Shown piece by piece: positions 63,755-64,000 of a stretch of DNA of 64,000 bases. The stretch is from assembly GCA_030847615.1 (NCBI GenBank), contig JAUMIR010000002.1, positions 239,215,809-239,279,808 on the forward strand. The letters are read 5' to 3'. The DNA comes from Gambelia wislizenii. Lineage: Eukaryota > Chordata > Lepidosauria > Squamata > Crotaphytidae. The notes beneath the pieces are model-generated. The model was not told the DNA's origin. It did not search any database and saw only the letters and a program-made list of their open reading frames with translations. The position numbers and the translations under genes were made by a program. Numbering within the stretch: the first letter of the stretch is position 1; the number at the start of each line of letters is the position of its first letter.

Positions 63755-64000
63755 TAGCAGATAATAATAGTAATAATAATAATAATAATGGGGTGGCTTA
63801 CAACAGTTAAAATACAACAATACTGACTAAAATCCCTATGCCCCACCCACCCCCATAAAAAGATATTAAACTAGTATCAAATTAAAATCCACCTAAACTA
63901 AAATCACATAAATAAACAAATACAGAAATCAACAGCCAGCAAGACTAAAAGAGGCCAGGAGACGCAGCTCCTGAGGCCGAGATCTAATCAGGAAAGGCCT
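63755..64000 (-). mobile_element. LINE-type 3' end, running off the window
   Basis: An (ATA)n tail (63762-63789) is followed by GGGGTGGCTTACAACAGTTA and an A-rich body ending in AGGAAAGGCCT, the same family as 24178-24545. It continues past the window edge. Confidence 0.55.

Overview
The window looks like repeat-rich, non-coding DNA from a squamate reptile (probably a lizard). The reasons are the mixture of LINE lineages seen here (L1, BovB/RTE, an RTE-like element, CR1-like), the tRNA-headed and 5S rRNA-derived SINEs, and many short palindromic DNA transposons. I found no convincing host exon, tRNA gene, rRNA gene or intact protein-coding gene. Every long reading frame that can be named belongs to a decayed transposable element. 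Repeat identities come from recognising protein motifs and sequence hallmarks by eye. Family names at subfamily level are not certain.

Layout. 1-480 is AT-rich non-repeat sequence resembling a conserved non-coding element. 629-1246 is a MITE with TAA duplications. From about 2225 to 8170 there is a four-layer nest: a decayed MITE holds a 5'-truncated L1 (9-bp duplication), the L1 holds an RTE-like LINE of about 4.6 kb in the opposite orientation (8-bp duplication), and that LINE holds a CR1. Two further 3' pieces of the same RTE-like LINE lie at 15885-16412 and 26425-27553. 8.6-15.3 kb is mostly unique DNA with mariner-like MITEs and a striking 351-bp near-perfect palindrome (14758-15108). 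15.3-31.5 kb holds 5S SINEs, LINE tails, MITEs, a snap-back CR1 fragment and long unrecognised stretches.

31.5-34.3 kb is a degraded BovB broken by a Helitron fragment and by a solo LTR with 5-bp duplications. 36-45 kb is a second cluster of nested insertions: solo LTRs, a MITE inside a 5S SINE, a 5S SINE inside a tRNA SINE, an LTR inside a tRNA SINE, and two copies of a hAT-like element with internal tandem units. 45-64 kb is lower-density repeat sequence with scattered SINEs, CR1 tails and a solo LTR at 62818-63312.

Together the window records successive insertions, with a relative age order readable from nesting and target-site duplications. The most unusual items are the 351-bp foldback, the four-layer nest, the hAT-like element whose internal unit count differs between copies, and the conserved 3'-terminal hairpin of the RTE-like LINE.
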